A stretch of DNA of 64,000 nucleotides from Motilimonas sp. E26 (GCF_021278025.1 NZ_JAIBHJ010000001.1:62001-126000), one strand, 5' to 3'. Numbered from the stretch's first letter, positions 48,344 through 58,304 are shown. Notes: generated by a model not told the origin, from the sequence alone. Program-made: numbers and translations.

Positions 48344-49522
48344 ATGATAGGGACAGCACACAGTACCCATGCCACACGCGCATTATTATTAGGATCGGGC
48401 GAGCTTGGCAAAGAAGTCGCCATTGAACTTCAACGTTTTGGCATTGAAGTCATAGCCTTAGACCGATATGAGAACGCACCAGCAATGCAAATTGCACACC
48501 GTTCATATACTGTAGACATGCTAGATGGCAGTACTATCGAAGCCATTATCGAGCAAGAAAAGCCTGATTTCATTATTCCTGAAATTGAAGCCATCGCAAC
48601 CAACAAATTAATCGAACTTGAAGAAAAGGGATTTAACGTTGTGCCTACTGCACGCGCCACGTCTTTGACCATGGATCGTGAAGGTATTCGCCGCTTAGCT
48701 GCAGAAGACTTAGCAATCCTAACCTCTCCATACCAGTTCGTAGACAATAAAGAAGACTTTGACCGCGCTGTCGAAGAGATAGGCTTGCCATGTGTGGTTA
48801 AGCCTGTGATGAGCAGCTCAGGCAAAGGCCAAAGCGTTATCCGTGAAGACTTTGATATCGATATCGCCTGGACGTACGCTCAAGAAGGCGGTCGTGCCGG
48901 AAAAGGTAAAGTCATCGTTGAAGGCTTTGTGCCCTTTGATTATGAAATCACCCTACTGACTGTTCGGGCGGTAGATGGCATTCACTTTTGTGCCCCCATC
49001 GGCCATCGTCAAGAAGATGGTGATTACCGTGAGTCATGGCAACCACAAGTTATGGCTGACAGCGTACTCGAAAAGGCCCAAGACATGGCAGCAAAAGTAG
49101 TCGAAAACTTAGGTGGCTACGGACTTTTCGGCGTAGAGCTGTTTATTAAAGGCGAAGACGTTTACTTCAGTGAAGTGTCACCACGCCCTCATGATACCGG
49201 CATGGTAACCATGATTTCACAAGATTTGTCAGAATTTGCCTTGCACGTGCGCGCTATTCTAGGTTTACCTATTGGTGAAATCACACAATATGGCCCAGCG
49301 GCGTCAAGTGTGATCCTAGGAGAAGGTTATTCCCATAACATTCGCTTTAACAATATATCGGAAGCGTTAGCGCAAGTGAAAGGCGCTCAAATACGCTTAT
49401 TTGGTAAACCAGAAATAGCAGGTAGTCGTCGTTTGGGTGTGGCGTTGTGTCGCGGCTCGAACGTTGAAGTTGCCATAGCTATGGCTAAGTCGGTATCTAA
49501 CAAAGTTAAAATAGATTACTAA
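48344..49522 (+). CDS. purT: Formate-dependent phosphoribosylglycinamide formyltransferase
   Basis: 392 residues, exactly the length of E. coli PurT. It makes formyl-GAR from GAR, formate and ATP in purine synthesis. ATP-grasp enzyme: [20 protein letters not shown] at the N-terminal substrate domain, EIEAIAT, the ATP-binding [13 protein letters not shown], and [20 protein letters not shown] and RPHDTGMVT in the active site. It starts 60 bases after cdd and could be separately transcribed. Confidence 0.96.
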   Translation: MIGTAHSTHATRALLLGSGELGKEVAIELQRFGIEVIALDRYENAPAMQIAHRSYTVDMLDGSTIEAIIEQEKPDFIIPEIEAIATNKLIELEEKGFNVVPTARATSLTMDREGIRRLAAEDLAILTSPYQFVDNKEDFDRAVEEIGLPCVVKPVMSSSGKGQSVIREDFDIDIAWTYAQEGGRAGKGKVIVEGFVPFDYEITLLTVRAVDGIHFCAPIGHRQEDGDYRESWQPQVMADSVLEKAQDMAAKVVENLGGYGLFGVELFIKGEDVYFSEVSPRPHDTGMVTMISQDLSEFALHVRAILGLPIGEITQYGPAASSVILGEGYSHNIRFNNISEALAQVKGAQIRLFGKPEIAGSRRLGVALCRGSNVEVAIAMAKSVSNKVKIDY

Positions 49523-49541
49523 TCTATCTCCAATTTTACTT

Positions 49542-49578
49542 CTATCACCTGATCACAACTATTATTGATCGGTGATAG
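49542..49578 (+). terminator. Possible purT 3' hairpin
   Basis: CTATCACC-TGATCA (49543-49555) pairs with TGATCGGTGATAG (49565-49577) with one bulged base. There is no T-tract, so it is weak as a terminator. The rest of 49579-49813 is AT-rich with no other recognised feature. Confidence 0.35.
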
Positions 49579-49813
49579 AACGGTTCGTTTCTCTAGCAAG
49601 CCCTCAATCTCTTACAAACAAATAATATAATTCATGAGTTAAATTTAATTTTGATTCGCTTTGAGCAAATTTCTCTAATCCACACTTCAGGTTAAATAAC
49701 TTCTCATCCTGACATTTTTCTACTGTATTTAAGCACCTCTTCATCTAATACTTTTAACTTAAAAACTTTTTTGACTCCTTTAAGAATCAGGTTGATCTTT
49801 AATTGATATTGGT

Positions 49814-49842
49814 TTGACTTAGAGTTGCGAAGGCATTATAAC
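49814..49842 (+). promoter_or_regulatory. Sigma-70 promoter of the lipoprotein/MORN operon
   Basis: TTGACT (49814-49819) and TATAAC (49837-49842) with exactly 17 bases between them. Predicted transcription start is near 49849, giving a 5' leader of roughly 28 bases before the ATG at 49877. No strong ribosome-binding site precedes that ATG. Confidence 0.6.
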
Positions 49843-49876
49843 TACGCGCCAAAACCAACATATCCTTATAAAATAT

Positions 49877-52090
49877 ATGAATAAATTACTCCCCTGTATA
49901 CTCGTGCTATCTCTTGTAGGCTGCGCGTCAACAAGCAATCAACTAACTTTCAAGCCTAAGTTAGGTGAAAAAGTTGCTAATCGCGTTTTTATCGACACCG
50001 AAATTGAAGTCAATGACCAGAACATCAGCCAGTACTCCGATTTACTCATTAACTACCATGTAACAGCAGTCACTGAACGTACCGACATAGATGTAAAAAT
50101 TGATTACTTAAATATGAATATGGGATCACAGCAATTTTCAAGCACGAATCCCTACCACTCATTAAACCCATTACCTAAATTAATGGAACAAGGGTTTCGT
50201 TTTGAGTTAGAAACCAGTACTGGCGAATTATTAAATTTCCATGCTTATAACCAAGACGTTTGGCAGAAACTGAGCCAAGATAATGACGTTATTGAACAAT
50301 TAAAACAGTTTATTAGCCAGCCTAATTTCTACCAAGCCATTCCTCTACAGCCTAACAAAAAAGTGCTGATAAAAAATTTTCATGGCAATAAATCGGCAAC
50401 CTTGACGGTTGAGAAAGTACTAGAAAGCACCCTTATCGTTCGTATAGAAAGCGAGCAATTAGATGAAAAAATTTATGCTAAAGCGGTGATCAATAAAACA
50501 TCCGGTTGGGTTGAAAGAATGGTACTGATTGGAGAGCTACCATTTGAAAAAAATGATTATAAAGGCACTGTTCGTACCAGTATGATTATCGTACCTGGTG
50601 ATACTCAATTACCACAAATGCTAACCGATTTCTCATTCCCATCGTTTCCTATGCCTTATGATTTTGTTAATCACTTTACCCCTGAAATGGAAGACTGGCT
50701 AACCGCGAGTAAACAGGACTACCCAAAAAAAGAGAAGATCATAGGTGTGTTTAATACGCAACGAGACACGGTATCACTTTATTTACCGACTCAATTAGAA
50801 CGTGACATTCCTGACACATTTCACCTTGAGAACATCTCAGCAAGTGATCTAAAAGGTCCAATCAAGCAAGACTTTATTAAGATTGCTAGCGAAAGATTAG
50901 TTCCTTCTGATGGATATATCCGAGTGGCCAAGGAAGTATCCCCTCTTGGGTGGGACAATAGCGCAGAAAAGTTAGCCTCAATTACTTCGTTAAGCGCTCA
51001 AATAGTTGTACCTACTACCACAGTTCAACCTATTCAAATTCCACTGGCTGCTGGAAGTCGTAGTAGTTATCGTGTGCATGATTTAGAGCTATCAGTAGTG
51101 AGCAGTGACGATGGTAAAATGGTCACTATAACACCATCGAGCTCAAACCACGTCTGGCTAACGCACATCATTAAAGGGGCGGAAGGTGCAAAGGTTGAGA
51201 TCTCACCTGTTGGCAACTTACCTGACTGGCTCGAATCAGATCAACTGCGCAAACTATCTTTTGCTGAAAGTAACATAATCAACAACGAAAAACGTTTAAC
51301 GTTTAGCCAAGCACCTGAAGCCATCACCTTATTTGCCATTATTTATGATGAAAATAACCCTTCAAGACAAGATATTACCTTCATCAGTCCATCAGAGTAC
51401 CTACTAAACCCACAACTTCCTCCGTTTGAAAGCCTTAATTTATTCAAAGAGGAAGGCAGCATAATGCAAACAGAAAACCCATCTATAAAACGTTCTGAAA
51501 TAAAACCAGTCGGAATTGAAAATCAACGTCTCAGTCTAACCATGATGTTCGATCAAGAGCAAGCCTGCACCATCAAAGTGGTCAAATCACCAAAAATAAA
51601 CAAACAGAAACTGGTTTGGAAAAAACATGAAGACCCCGATAATTTTCAGAACAAACTAAGTAAATATTCTACTTGGCAGCTCACTACTGCAGACAACGAA
51701 CAGCAGTATTTTTACGGGAAAACGGTGGTAAGCCAACTAAATTGTCGTTACACACCTCAATGGCAAAGTGTCGATGTTTTAAATAAAGATATGCCATGGC
51801 TTATAAAGTTGGATCAACTTGCCCCTGGGATCAGCCTTAAAACACCGCTTAAACAATTCCTAGCACAATACCGATTTATCAATGCCGAAGGCCATGCACT
51901 TCAGCTAGCAACAAATTCTCTTGATAGTAAGGTCGATATAGAAACAGCAACGTTAGCTAGTTTTGTGTTTCCAGAAAAGCAACTGAAACTAAAAGGTCAT
52001 GCCGTGAAAGTTCAACGAATGATAAAAGTAAAAAAACCATACCAAAAAACCTTCACTAGCCAATTTGCTCAACTGCCACAAGGAGAATAA
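49877..52090 (+). CDS. Large outer-membrane-type lipoprotein of unknown function
   Basis: Not recognised. 737 residues beginning with a lipoprotein signal (ILVLSLVGC, Cys16); the +2 residue is Ala, so outer-membrane retention is likely. The rest is soluble, beta-rich by eye and without TM segments. Residues about 20-260 resemble a single domain of mixed polar strands; LASITSLSAQIVVPTT near 360 and the part from about 580 (KVVKSPKINKQKLVWKKHE) may be separate domains. No catalytic motif was recognised. The region looks AT-richer than its neighbours. The next gene starts 3 bases after the stop, so the two products probably work together in the periplasm. Confidence 0.65.
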   Translation: MNKLLPCILVLSLVGCASTSNQLTFKPKLGEKVANRVFIDTEIEVNDQNISQYSDLLINYHVTAVTERTDIDVKIDYLNMNMGSQQFSSTNPYHSLNPLPKLMEQGFRFELETSTGELLNFHAYNQDVWQKLSQDNDVIEQLKQFISQPNFYQAIPLQPNKKVLIKNFHGNKSATLTVEKVLESTLIVRIESEQLDEKIYAKAVINKTSGWVERMVLIGELPFEKNDYKGTVRTSMIIVPGDTQLPQMLTDFSFPSFPMPYDFVNHFTPEMEDWLTASKQDYPKKEKIIGVFNTQRDTVSLYLPTQLERDIPDTFHLENISASDLKGPIKQDFIKIASERLVPSDGYIRVAKEVSPLGWDNSAEKLASITSLSAQIVVPTTTVQPIQIPLAAGSRSSYRVHDLELSVVSSDDGKMVTITPSSSNHVWLTHIIKGAEGAKVEISPVGNLPDWLESDQLRKLSFAESNIINNEKRLTFSQAPEAITLFAIIYDENNPSRQDITFISPSEYLLNPQLPPFESLNLFKEEGSIMQTENPSIKRSEIKPVGIENQRLSLTMMFDQEQACTIKVVKSPKINKQKLVWKKHEDPDNFQNKLSKYSTWQLTTADNEQQYFYGKTVVSQLNCRYTPQWQSVDVLNKDMPWLIKLDQLAPGISLKTPLKQFLAQYRFINAEGHALQLATNSLDSKVDIETATLASFVFPEKQLKLKGHAVKVQRMIKVKKPYQKTFTSQFAQLPQGE

Positions 52091-52093
52091 CTA

Positions 52094-54148
52094 ATGCGTC
52101 TATTATTCATATTGGCCATCTTGCTGCCATTACAGGCATGGGCTGAAAATATTTGGTTAGATCATCGTTTTGCCATCACTAACACGCAAGACGTAGCCGA
52201 ATACTATCTAAAAGAAGCGCCGAAAAAATCATGGCAAGGCTGGAAGGTTAGTGTTTTTAATGCACATGATAACAGCCTATTATTGACTGGCACGTTAGAC
52301 GCTCCGAATCTAGAAACAGGAAATTGGATCCAAAAAAGTACCTATTTCAGCAATGGCGAATTAAAAGATAGTGCAACCTTTGAAGATGGCAAGCTACATG
52401 GTGAATATAAAAAATACTATCTCTCTGGGGGGCTAGCAGAAACCAAACAATATAAAAACGATAAGCCAATCGGAGAGCACAACTACTATTATGAATCTGG
52501 TCAATTGAAGTCTAGTCATACTCATGGCCCAAATGGATTAGAGGGCATGTTTAAAGAGTATTATGAAGAATCGGAACAATTAAAAAGCAGTGTTCCTTAC
52601 CAAGCCGGTAAGGCTCATGGTGAAAGTAAATATTATTATCGTTCAGGTGCCCTTCATGAAACGCGTCAATACTCGAATCATGCGTTGATAGGTGAGCATA
52701 AAACTTACTTCGAATCTGGCCAGCTAGAATCTACTCATATCCACACCGATACTGGGATTGAAGGTGTATCCCGTAAATTTTATGAATCAGGACAACCACG
52801 TTCAGAAGCATTCTATGTGGCTGATAAAAAGAACAACTTGTTTACTCAATGGAATGCTGACGGGTCAATTTGGGAGAAGACGCAATATAAAGATGATAAA
52901 CGCCATGGTTTAAGCCAAAGGTTCTTTAATAATAGTAAACAGCTGAGCACTGAAAGTATGTATCAGCATGGCAAACAAACGGGGATAGAAAAGGCTTGGT
53001 TTGAAAATGGCCAACTTAAATCAACAACCGACATGCTAGATGATAAACGAAACGGTTGGACTAAAGAATATAATGAAAATGGCATACTGATTAGATCAGC
53101 TCAATTTGAGCAAGGTAAGCCCATTGGTACCAGTAAATTTTTCTTCAACAGTGGTGAATTAAGAGAAGAAATAACCTACCTAACACCGGACAAAAAAAGC
53201 AGCCGAAAGACCTACTATCAAAATGGTAACACTAACTCATTAGTCCAATACGATAAAAAGCAGCAGAAAAAAAGTGAAATCCGCTACCTCGAAAACGGCG
53301 AAAAAATCTATCAATTTAGCCATAGCAAAAGCAAGCACCATGGCCGATTAATTAAGGAAGTCAAATACGACGACGGAAAAATGGTAAGTCAGTATGAAAA
53401 AGCGCTTGACGGAAGCTGGTCTTTAGATCGTTCATACTCGACCAAAGGCAAATTAACTTATCGCCAAGAATACTTAAATAATCAACTTTCGGGACAACAA
53501 ATCAACCAAGGCTACTACAACGATACAACCACCAGTTATTATCGTGCTGGTAAACGTCACGGCCGCTACATTACCACTACAAATAAGGGGGTAATTACAG
53601 AACAAGGTGCATTTAAAGAAGATGAAAAGGTCGGTAAATGGATATCACAAGACAGAGATGGAAACATCACAATCACCCATTATAACCAACACGGTCAACT
53701 CCATGGCTCGAAAACAGTAACCGATAGCAATGGAAAGCTAATAACAAAGTTAAACTATGCGGCAGGCGAATATCATGGTCAACTACTTGAGCGCGATGAA
53801 GCTGGCAAAGTCGCAAACCAAGGGCGATACATAAACGGGGTAAAGGTCGGCCCCTGGGTAGAAACTAAGTACAATTACGGTACTAAACAAATATGGAAGG
53901 GGACGTACAATAATGAGGGGAGCCCAATTAATGAGTGGCGACTCTATTCTGATAAAGGCTATGTGCTAGCTATCGTACCTTATAATCGAGAAGGTCAAAT
54001 ACATGGTCTTGTATATGATTTTAACCCTAACGGCTCACTTGCATACACAACCCAATATAAAAATAACAAGGCCAACGGTTATGAAATCCGCTTTAGGGAT
54101 GGGGAAGAGGCTAGCCGAACTCTGTATAAAGATAACTATAAAATTTAA
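52094..54148 (+). CDS. Exported MORN_2/YwqK-type repeat protein
   Basis: 684 residues: signal peptide to about residue 17 (LPLQAWA), a short N-terminal domain, then about 20 tandem repeats of 23-25 residues of the MORN_2/YwqK kind from residue 80 to the end. Typical units are GEYKKYYLSGGLAETKQY, GEHNYYYESGQLKSSHTH and GEHKTYFESGQLESTHIH. The repeats form a long beta-solenoid-like surface; in other bacteria YwqK-type proteins act as immunity proteins for secreted toxins, but many have no known role. Here it is translationally coupled to the lipoprotein upstream (3-base gap). A late run of repeats (from about residue 500) is more diverged than the first. Function unknown; a periplasmic scaffold or binding partner of the lipoprotein is the simplest idea. 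Confidence 0.7.
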   Translation: MRLLFILAILLPLQAWAENIWLDHRFAITNTQDVAEYYLKEAPKKSWQGWKVSVFNAHDNSLLLTGTLDAPNLETGNWIQKSTYFSNGELKDSATFEDGKLHGEYKKYYLSGGLAETKQYKNDKPIGEHNYYYESGQLKSSHTHGPNGLEGMFKEYYEESEQLKSSVPYQAGKAHGESKYYYRSGALHETRQYSNHALIGEHKTYFESGQLESTHIHTDTGIEGVSRKFYESGQPRSEAFYVADKKNNLFTQWNADGSIWEKTQYKDDKRHGLSQRFFNNSKQLSTESMYQHGKQTGIEKAWFENGQLKSTTDMLDDKRNGWTKEYNENGILIRSAQFEQGKPIGTSKFFFNSGELREEITYLTPDKKSSRKTYYQNGNTNSLVQYDKKQQKKSEIRYLENGEKIYQFSHSKSKHHGRLIKEVKYDDGKMVSQYEKALDGSWSLDRSYSTKGKLTYRQEYLNNQLSGQQINQGYYNDTTTSYYRAGKRHGRYITTTNKGVITEQGAFKEDEKVGKWISQDRDGNITITHYNQHGQLHGSKTVTDSNGKLITKLNYAAGEYHGQLLERDEAGKVANQGRYINGVKVGPWVETKYNYGTKQIWKGTYNNEGSPINEWRLYSDKGYVLAIVPYNREGQIHGLVYDFNPNGSLAYTTQYKNNKANGYEIRFRDGEEASRTLYKDNYKI

Positions 54149-54293
54149 AAAATTTACTGCCGAATCTTAATACAAGCCAATTTTTGTAAATATACTTCCC
54201 CCCATAACTAGCATAACAGTTAGGGGGAATAAACGAGAAAATAAATATAAAAAACAACAGGTTACATTTCAATTTAGTGAGATAAAAACCTAT

Positions 54294-55541
54294 TCATGTT
54301 GCTTCGGCCGTTATTACGTTATCCATCATTCCCAGCGCTTTGGCGGTGTGTAAAAATACATCACTGGTTTGACTAAAATGACGTTCTCTCAAATCCTCAT
54401 ACTCAGGTACAAAGCTAGAGTCGTCTTGGCAAGGGCTGGAGTAACTCCAAAAGCTAGCGCCGTCTTGAGGTCGGCCAAACTGAGCAATGTAGCCGTATAA
54501 ATAGCCTAAACGCTTTGGCGTGTAAGCAAATTGCGGCCAAGCCTCTTTACCAACATGACAGCCATGGGCAATGGCAAAACCCGGTTGTTGAAAGCTAGCC
54601 AAATATTCCGACACACTGCGATGTGCCTCGTAACAGAGTACGCGAGCTAACACATTAGCAGTGCCCATGTTATAAGCCTGAAAAATCACCAAATCCAACA
54701 TATGACCTATCAGTGGGTAGCGCTGCGACGAACCTTGATCTGCATTTTTTGCTAAAAACACCTCTGCCATTTTGCCTGTCGATGGAAAATCATAAGCACA
54801 GGCCACCGTGCCAACATGGCAGTGCCCTGCTTGACGGTATGTCGAAGCTTGGCCTAACTCGCCCAAAGCAAGCTCTTGCCCTTGCTCATTGGTGTCAATC
54901 AAGTGACCTAAATTGCTAATTACAGTGGCGAAATTCTCACTCAGTAGCGGAAAATGCGAGGCGTCAAAACGCAATAAACTCGGCTCACTAATACCAAGAT
55001 GTTGATATACATCATGGCCGCCTAACAGCCCCACTCCCGTTGGCGCGCAGCTTAAAATATAGCTTTGCTTGGTGACAGCTGTTTGTTTGTCTAGAGCAGT
55101 GCGAAAACCAATAATAATATCTTGATAGCGTTGCACTTGCGCAGGCGTCGCGGTCATTAAACCCGCTGGTTCATAATCTAAATCGATACCATCAAGCCCT
55201 AAACTGGCTACCAGTAAGGCAATATTGTCATATTGCGCATCATCAAATTCGCCGCCTATTTCACCGCCAACAGAAACCATGACCTTTTGACCATGAGTTT
55301 GCTCAATACAGGCTTTTAGTTGCTTTAAGGTTTCACCTGCGCTGATGTTGGCAGCTTCACCTTCAAAAAATATGTCGCTTATTGGCGCGTTTAAATCACC
55401 ATTAAATTGTAACTGAGGCGAAACAAAAGACAGAATAATGTGGCTAATATAATCAGGCACGTTGGCAAGTTTACTATGAGCAGGTTTATGCCAATTGAGC
55501 TGAGTTTGCCACATGGGAAAGTACGTAATTTGAATAGCCAT
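54294..55541 (-). CDS. Glycoside hydrolase family 18 (chitinase-like), no signal peptide
   Basis: 415 residues with the GH18 catalytic motif DGIDLDYE (Asp117, Asp120, Asp122, acid Glu124), preceded by KVMVSVGGEIGG and followed by SCAPTGVGLLG and VIFQAYNMG, the other conserved barrel strands. All DxxDxDxE residues are present, so it should be active on chitin, chitooligosaccharides or a related beta-linked substrate. There is no signal peptide, chitin-binding module or linker, so it is probably cytoplasmic or exported by another route. No transporter or sugar gene is adjacent. It may process oligosaccharides imported by the system at 9.7-17 kb, which is only an inference. Confidence 0.85.
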   Translation of the reverse strand: MAIQITYFPMWQTQLNWHKPAHSKLANVPDYISHIILSFVSPQLQFNGDLNAPISDIFFEGEAANISAGETLKQLKACIEQTHGQKVMVSVGGEIGGEFDDAQYDNIALLVASLGLDGIDLDYEPAGLMTATPAQVQRYQDIIIGFRTALDKQTAVTKQSYILSCAPTGVGLLGGHDVYQHLGISEPSLLRFDASHFPLLSENFATVISNLGHLIDTNEQGQELALGELGQASTYRQAGHCHVGTVACAYDFPSTGKMAEVFLAKNADQGSSQRYPLIGHMLDLVIFQAYNMGTANVLARVLCYEAHRSVSEYLASFQQPGFAIAHGCHVGKEAWPQFAYTPKRLGYLYGYIAQFGRPQDGASFWSYSSPCQDDSSFVPEYEDLRERHFSQTSDVFLHTAKALGMMDNVITAEAT

Positions 55542-55804
55542 AAGGCCCCGATAATACTCAAAAAAATAATCTTACTCAGAGCGAGTAAAAAGACAAGTTA
55601 TCAGATCACAACCTTTATCTTTACCTTGCTTAATCATGTCTGCAAAGAGCGATTAAAAAAGGTGAGCTGATTAAAACTTATACAACAAACTTTTTCTTAA
55701 CCATTAAATCATGATCTAGATTAATAAATGGCAAAGTCAGGTGCTTTTAATATGAAATAAACACTGCTGTTACTAAACAGCTAAATTTATCAAGGATGAA
55801 AATC

Positions 55805-55882
55805 ATGGCTAAATTACAAACACAGTTTTTCGTGGCCGTTGTTATATTAACCATCACCGCTATTTATTTAATGTTTATTTAA
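55805..55882 (+). CDS. Predicted 25-residue single-TM peptide
   Basis: MAKLQTQFFVAVVILTITAI then YLMFI, stop. It has AAGGA eight bases before the ATG and is almost wholly one hydrophobic helix after the first seven residues, the pattern of small membrane peptides. The stop codon lies inside a 17-base perfect inverted repeat. There is no recognised family and the open frame is short, so coding is only moderately supported. Confidence 0.45.
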   Translation: MAKLQTQFFVAVVILTITAIYLMFI

Positions 55883-55904
55883 CATACTGTTAAATAAACA
55901 TTAA
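55868..55904. repeat. 17-base perfect inverted repeat
   Basis: TTAATGTTTATTTAACA (55868-55884), loop TAC, and its exact reverse complement (55888-55904). AT-rich, so it is weak as a terminator but could form a cruciform or bind a protein. It overlaps the end of the predicted 25-residue peptide. Confidence 0.8.
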
Positions 55905-55934
55905 TGCGTGAAGCGGGTCATTAGCTTCACGCAT
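55904..55934. terminator. Hairpin between the small peptide and mepA
   Basis: ATGCGTGAAGC (55904-55914) pairs exactly with GCTTCACGCAT (55924-55934). On the minus strand it is followed by TAATGTTTATTT, so it probably ends mepA; it would also end the small-peptide transcript. Confidence 0.6.
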
Positions 55935-55954
55935 ACTCTGTTAGCTAAATTGAA

Positions 55955-56842
55955 TTATTTCAACGTACCATTAATCAAATCTTGGCAACGCAGCGGTTTC
56001 AGCTTTAGATTATCCTTGTAAACTGGTTTTTTCGGTTTAGTTTTAGTTGTACTTTTGGCTAACAACAACTGCTCTTGCTCTTTAGCTTTTTCTTGTTCAG
56101 TTTTTGGTTTTGGCCACCATGAGTACAGCTCTTTGCCACAGCCATCTCCTGGCGGCGGTGGTAATTGCGCAGTACAAGAATCATCACCTTTCGGACAATT
56201 TAACCTTACGTGCATGTGGTAGTTATGACCAAACCAAGGCCTTACTTTACGTAACCAATCACGGCCATTTGGCCACTCAGCTTTACATAATGTTTCTTTG
56301 ATCACGGGATGCACAAAGATGCGAGCAACACGCTTGTCAGTGGCGGCCAGTTCAACCATTTTGGCATGCTCGTCAGTCCATTTTTGCGCTTTTATTTTAT
56401 AATTTTTCATGTCAACAACGTTATAAGGAGAGAGCTTTTCACGCGCTTTACGACTGTATTGTTTATCACCAATGCGTAACCAAATATCCGCATCTAATCC
56501 CGTTTGATGGCTAGCGTGACCAGAAGTAAAGCGCCCGCCTCGTGCCATTGACATATCGCCAATTAACAAATCACCATGGCCCAAGCGCTTATTTTCCTTT
56601 GCTAATTCAACTAAATAATCCACCATGACGGGGTTAGCATAATAACGCTCACGTGAGGTGCGGATAACTTGGTAACCATCCCCTTCTAATGGCAACGCCT
56701 CTCCTCCTACTAAACAACCATTAGCATAGCTACCAATTGAACTTGCTGGGCCAGTAGCAGGCTCTGTAAATTTTTCCCATGGGTTAGCGGCTATCGCCGC
56801 TGTACTGAACATTAAACTGATGATTGCGCCGAAAAATTTCAT
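55955..56842 (-). CDS. mepA: Penicillin-insensitive murein endopeptidase MepA
   Basis: 295 residues with a signal peptide to about residue 19 (TAAIAA). MepA cuts D-Ala-meso-diaminopimelate crosslinks in periplasmic peptidoglycan. Zinc ligands are visible: GHASHQTGLDADIWLR (His112, Asp119) and FGHNYHMHVRL near the C-terminus. The conserved GDMSMARGGRF and RIFVHPVIKETLC also fit M74 peptidases. The tail from about residue 240 (KTEQEKAKEQEQ) is a Lys/Gln-rich extension. It is monocistronic and ends at a probable terminator. Confidence 0.93.
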   Translation of the reverse strand: MKFFGAIISLMFSTAAIAANPWEKFTEPATGPASSIGSYANGCLVGGEALPLEGDGYQVIRTSRERYYANPVMVDYLVELAKENKRLGHGDLLIGDMSMARGGRFTSGHASHQTGLDADIWLRIGDKQYSRKAREKLSPYNVVDMKNYKIKAQKWTDEHAKMVELAATDKRVARIFVHPVIKETLCKAEWPNGRDWLRKVRPWFGHNYHMHVRLNCPKGDDSCTAQLPPPPGDGCGKELYSWWPKPKTEQEKAKEQEQLLLAKSTTKTKPKKPVYKDNLKLKPLRCQDLINGTLK

Positions 56843-56998
56843 ACAACGTCCTTATGAATGCGGTTACAAATAATGCGAGGAGCAAAGTTGATAATAAGTT
56901 TAGCAATCAATTAACCTTAACTGTATTAATACTTGCTATCAAACGGTAATTTATTCAATCTAAAAGCATATTTAACAAAATTAATTTGAGATGACGGC

Positions 56999-58273
56999 AT
57001 GAAGATTGAAATTATTAGCACTGGCGATGAATTAATCACAGGGCAAATCTTAGACACTAATGCAAACTGGCTTTGCCAGCAGTTATTTAGTCAAGGTTTA
57101 CAGCCACAAAGACTGCATACGGTTGCTGATAACTTAAACGATTTAGTCGCCTTATTTATTGAAACATCACAGCGCAGTGACGTTGTTTTAGTTAACGGCG
57201 GTCTCGGCCCAACCAGCGATGATTTATCTGCGCAAGCCGCTGCGCTGGCAATGCAAGTCCCGCTGGTTTTAAATCACTCGTGGCTAAAAACCATGGAGCA
57301 AAAATTCGCTGAGCGTGGCCGAGTCATGGCCAAAGCCAATATTAAACAAGCCATGTTACCTCAGAGTAGTGAAGTAATAGACAATGCCAACGGCACTGCA
57401 TGTGGCTTTAGCTTTACATTTAATCAAGCGCGATTTTATTTCACTCCAGGTGTGCCGCACGAATTTAAGCTTATGTTTAGCTCTCAAATTTGGCCTGATA
57501 TTGCGACACGTTTTGCACTGAATAATAAGCTGATGCAATACAAGATCACCACCTTCGGTCTCGGTGAGTCGGCCATTGACGATTTGATCCAAGATATCGT
57601 TATTCCAGAGCAATTGCATTTAGGCTATCGCACTGCTTCACCTGAAATTGAAGTGAAATTAATAAGCTCAGATGCTAACGCCATCAAACAGGTAGCCCAA
57701 CAAATCGAGCTTAAACTGGCCGATTACGTGGTATTTACCAGTGACGAAAGCGACACAAGTGCAGAAAAGATCCAACACTTAATGCTGGCCAAACAAGCCA
57801 CATTAGCATTAGCAGAGTCTTGTACTGGCGGCATGATAGCGTCAAATTTAGTGGCCATCGCGGGCAGCTCTGCCTATCTCGATCGCGCCATGGTCACCTA
57901 CTCAAACCAAGCCAAACAAGATTTAGTGCAAGTGAGCGCTGAAACGCTATCCAACCACGGCGCGGTAAGTGAAGCCACAGCAATTGAAATGGCTAAAGGT
58001 GCACAGCGCTCTGCCAATAGTGACTATGCTTTGTCGGTAACAGGCATTGCAGGCCCAGGTGGAGGCAGTGAATTTAAACCCGTTGGCACCGTTGCCTTTG
58101 CACTTGCTACACCAACTGAAACCTATAGCCAAATGTTAGTACTACCAGGTAAAAGCCGCACCATGACACGCAAAATTGCCAGTGCCATTGCGCTTGATAT
58201 GCTGCGCCGTCACCTGCAAGACTTACCTGTTTGTGGTCATTATGATTTTGCCCCTAAGTGGCAAGCAAATTAG
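56999..58273 (+). CDS. cinA: CinA: nicotinamide-nucleotide amidase with MoCF-like N-terminal domain
   Basis: 424 residues in two domains. The N-terminal part (about 1-170) is the COG1058/MoCF domain with STGDELITGQILDTNANWL and VNGGLGPTSDDLSAQ. The C-terminal part (about 260-424) is the PncC amidase with LALAESCTGGMIAS (the catalytic Ser) and VTGIAGPGGGSEFKPVGTV. It hydrolyses nicotinamide mononucleotide to nicotinate mononucleotide in NAD recycling. The name comes from its competence/damage-inducible role in other bacteria. It is divergent from mepA and convergent with pbpC. Confidence 0.94.
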   Translation: MKIEIISTGDELITGQILDTNANWLCQQLFSQGLQPQRLHTVADNLNDLVALFIETSQRSDVVLVNGGLGPTSDDLSAQAAALAMQVPLVLNHSWLKTMEQKFAERGRVMAKANIKQAMLPQSSEVIDNANGTACGFSFTFNQARFYFTPGVPHEFKLMFSSQIWPDIATRFALNNKLMQYKITTFGLGESAIDDLIQDIVIPEQLHLGYRTASPEIEVKLISSDANAIKQVAQQIELKLADYVVFTSDESDTSAEKIQHLMLAKQATLALAESCTGGMIASNLVAIAGSSAYLDRAMVTYSNQAKQDLVQVSAETLSNHGAVSEATAIEMAKGAQRSANSDYALSVTGIAGPGGGSEFKPVGTVAFALATPTETYSQMLVLPGKSRTMTRKIASAIALDMLRRHLQDLPVCGHYDFAPKWQAN

Positions 58274-58304
58274 AGCGAATTGGCGCGCTTGGTAGCAGTG
58301 TTAG

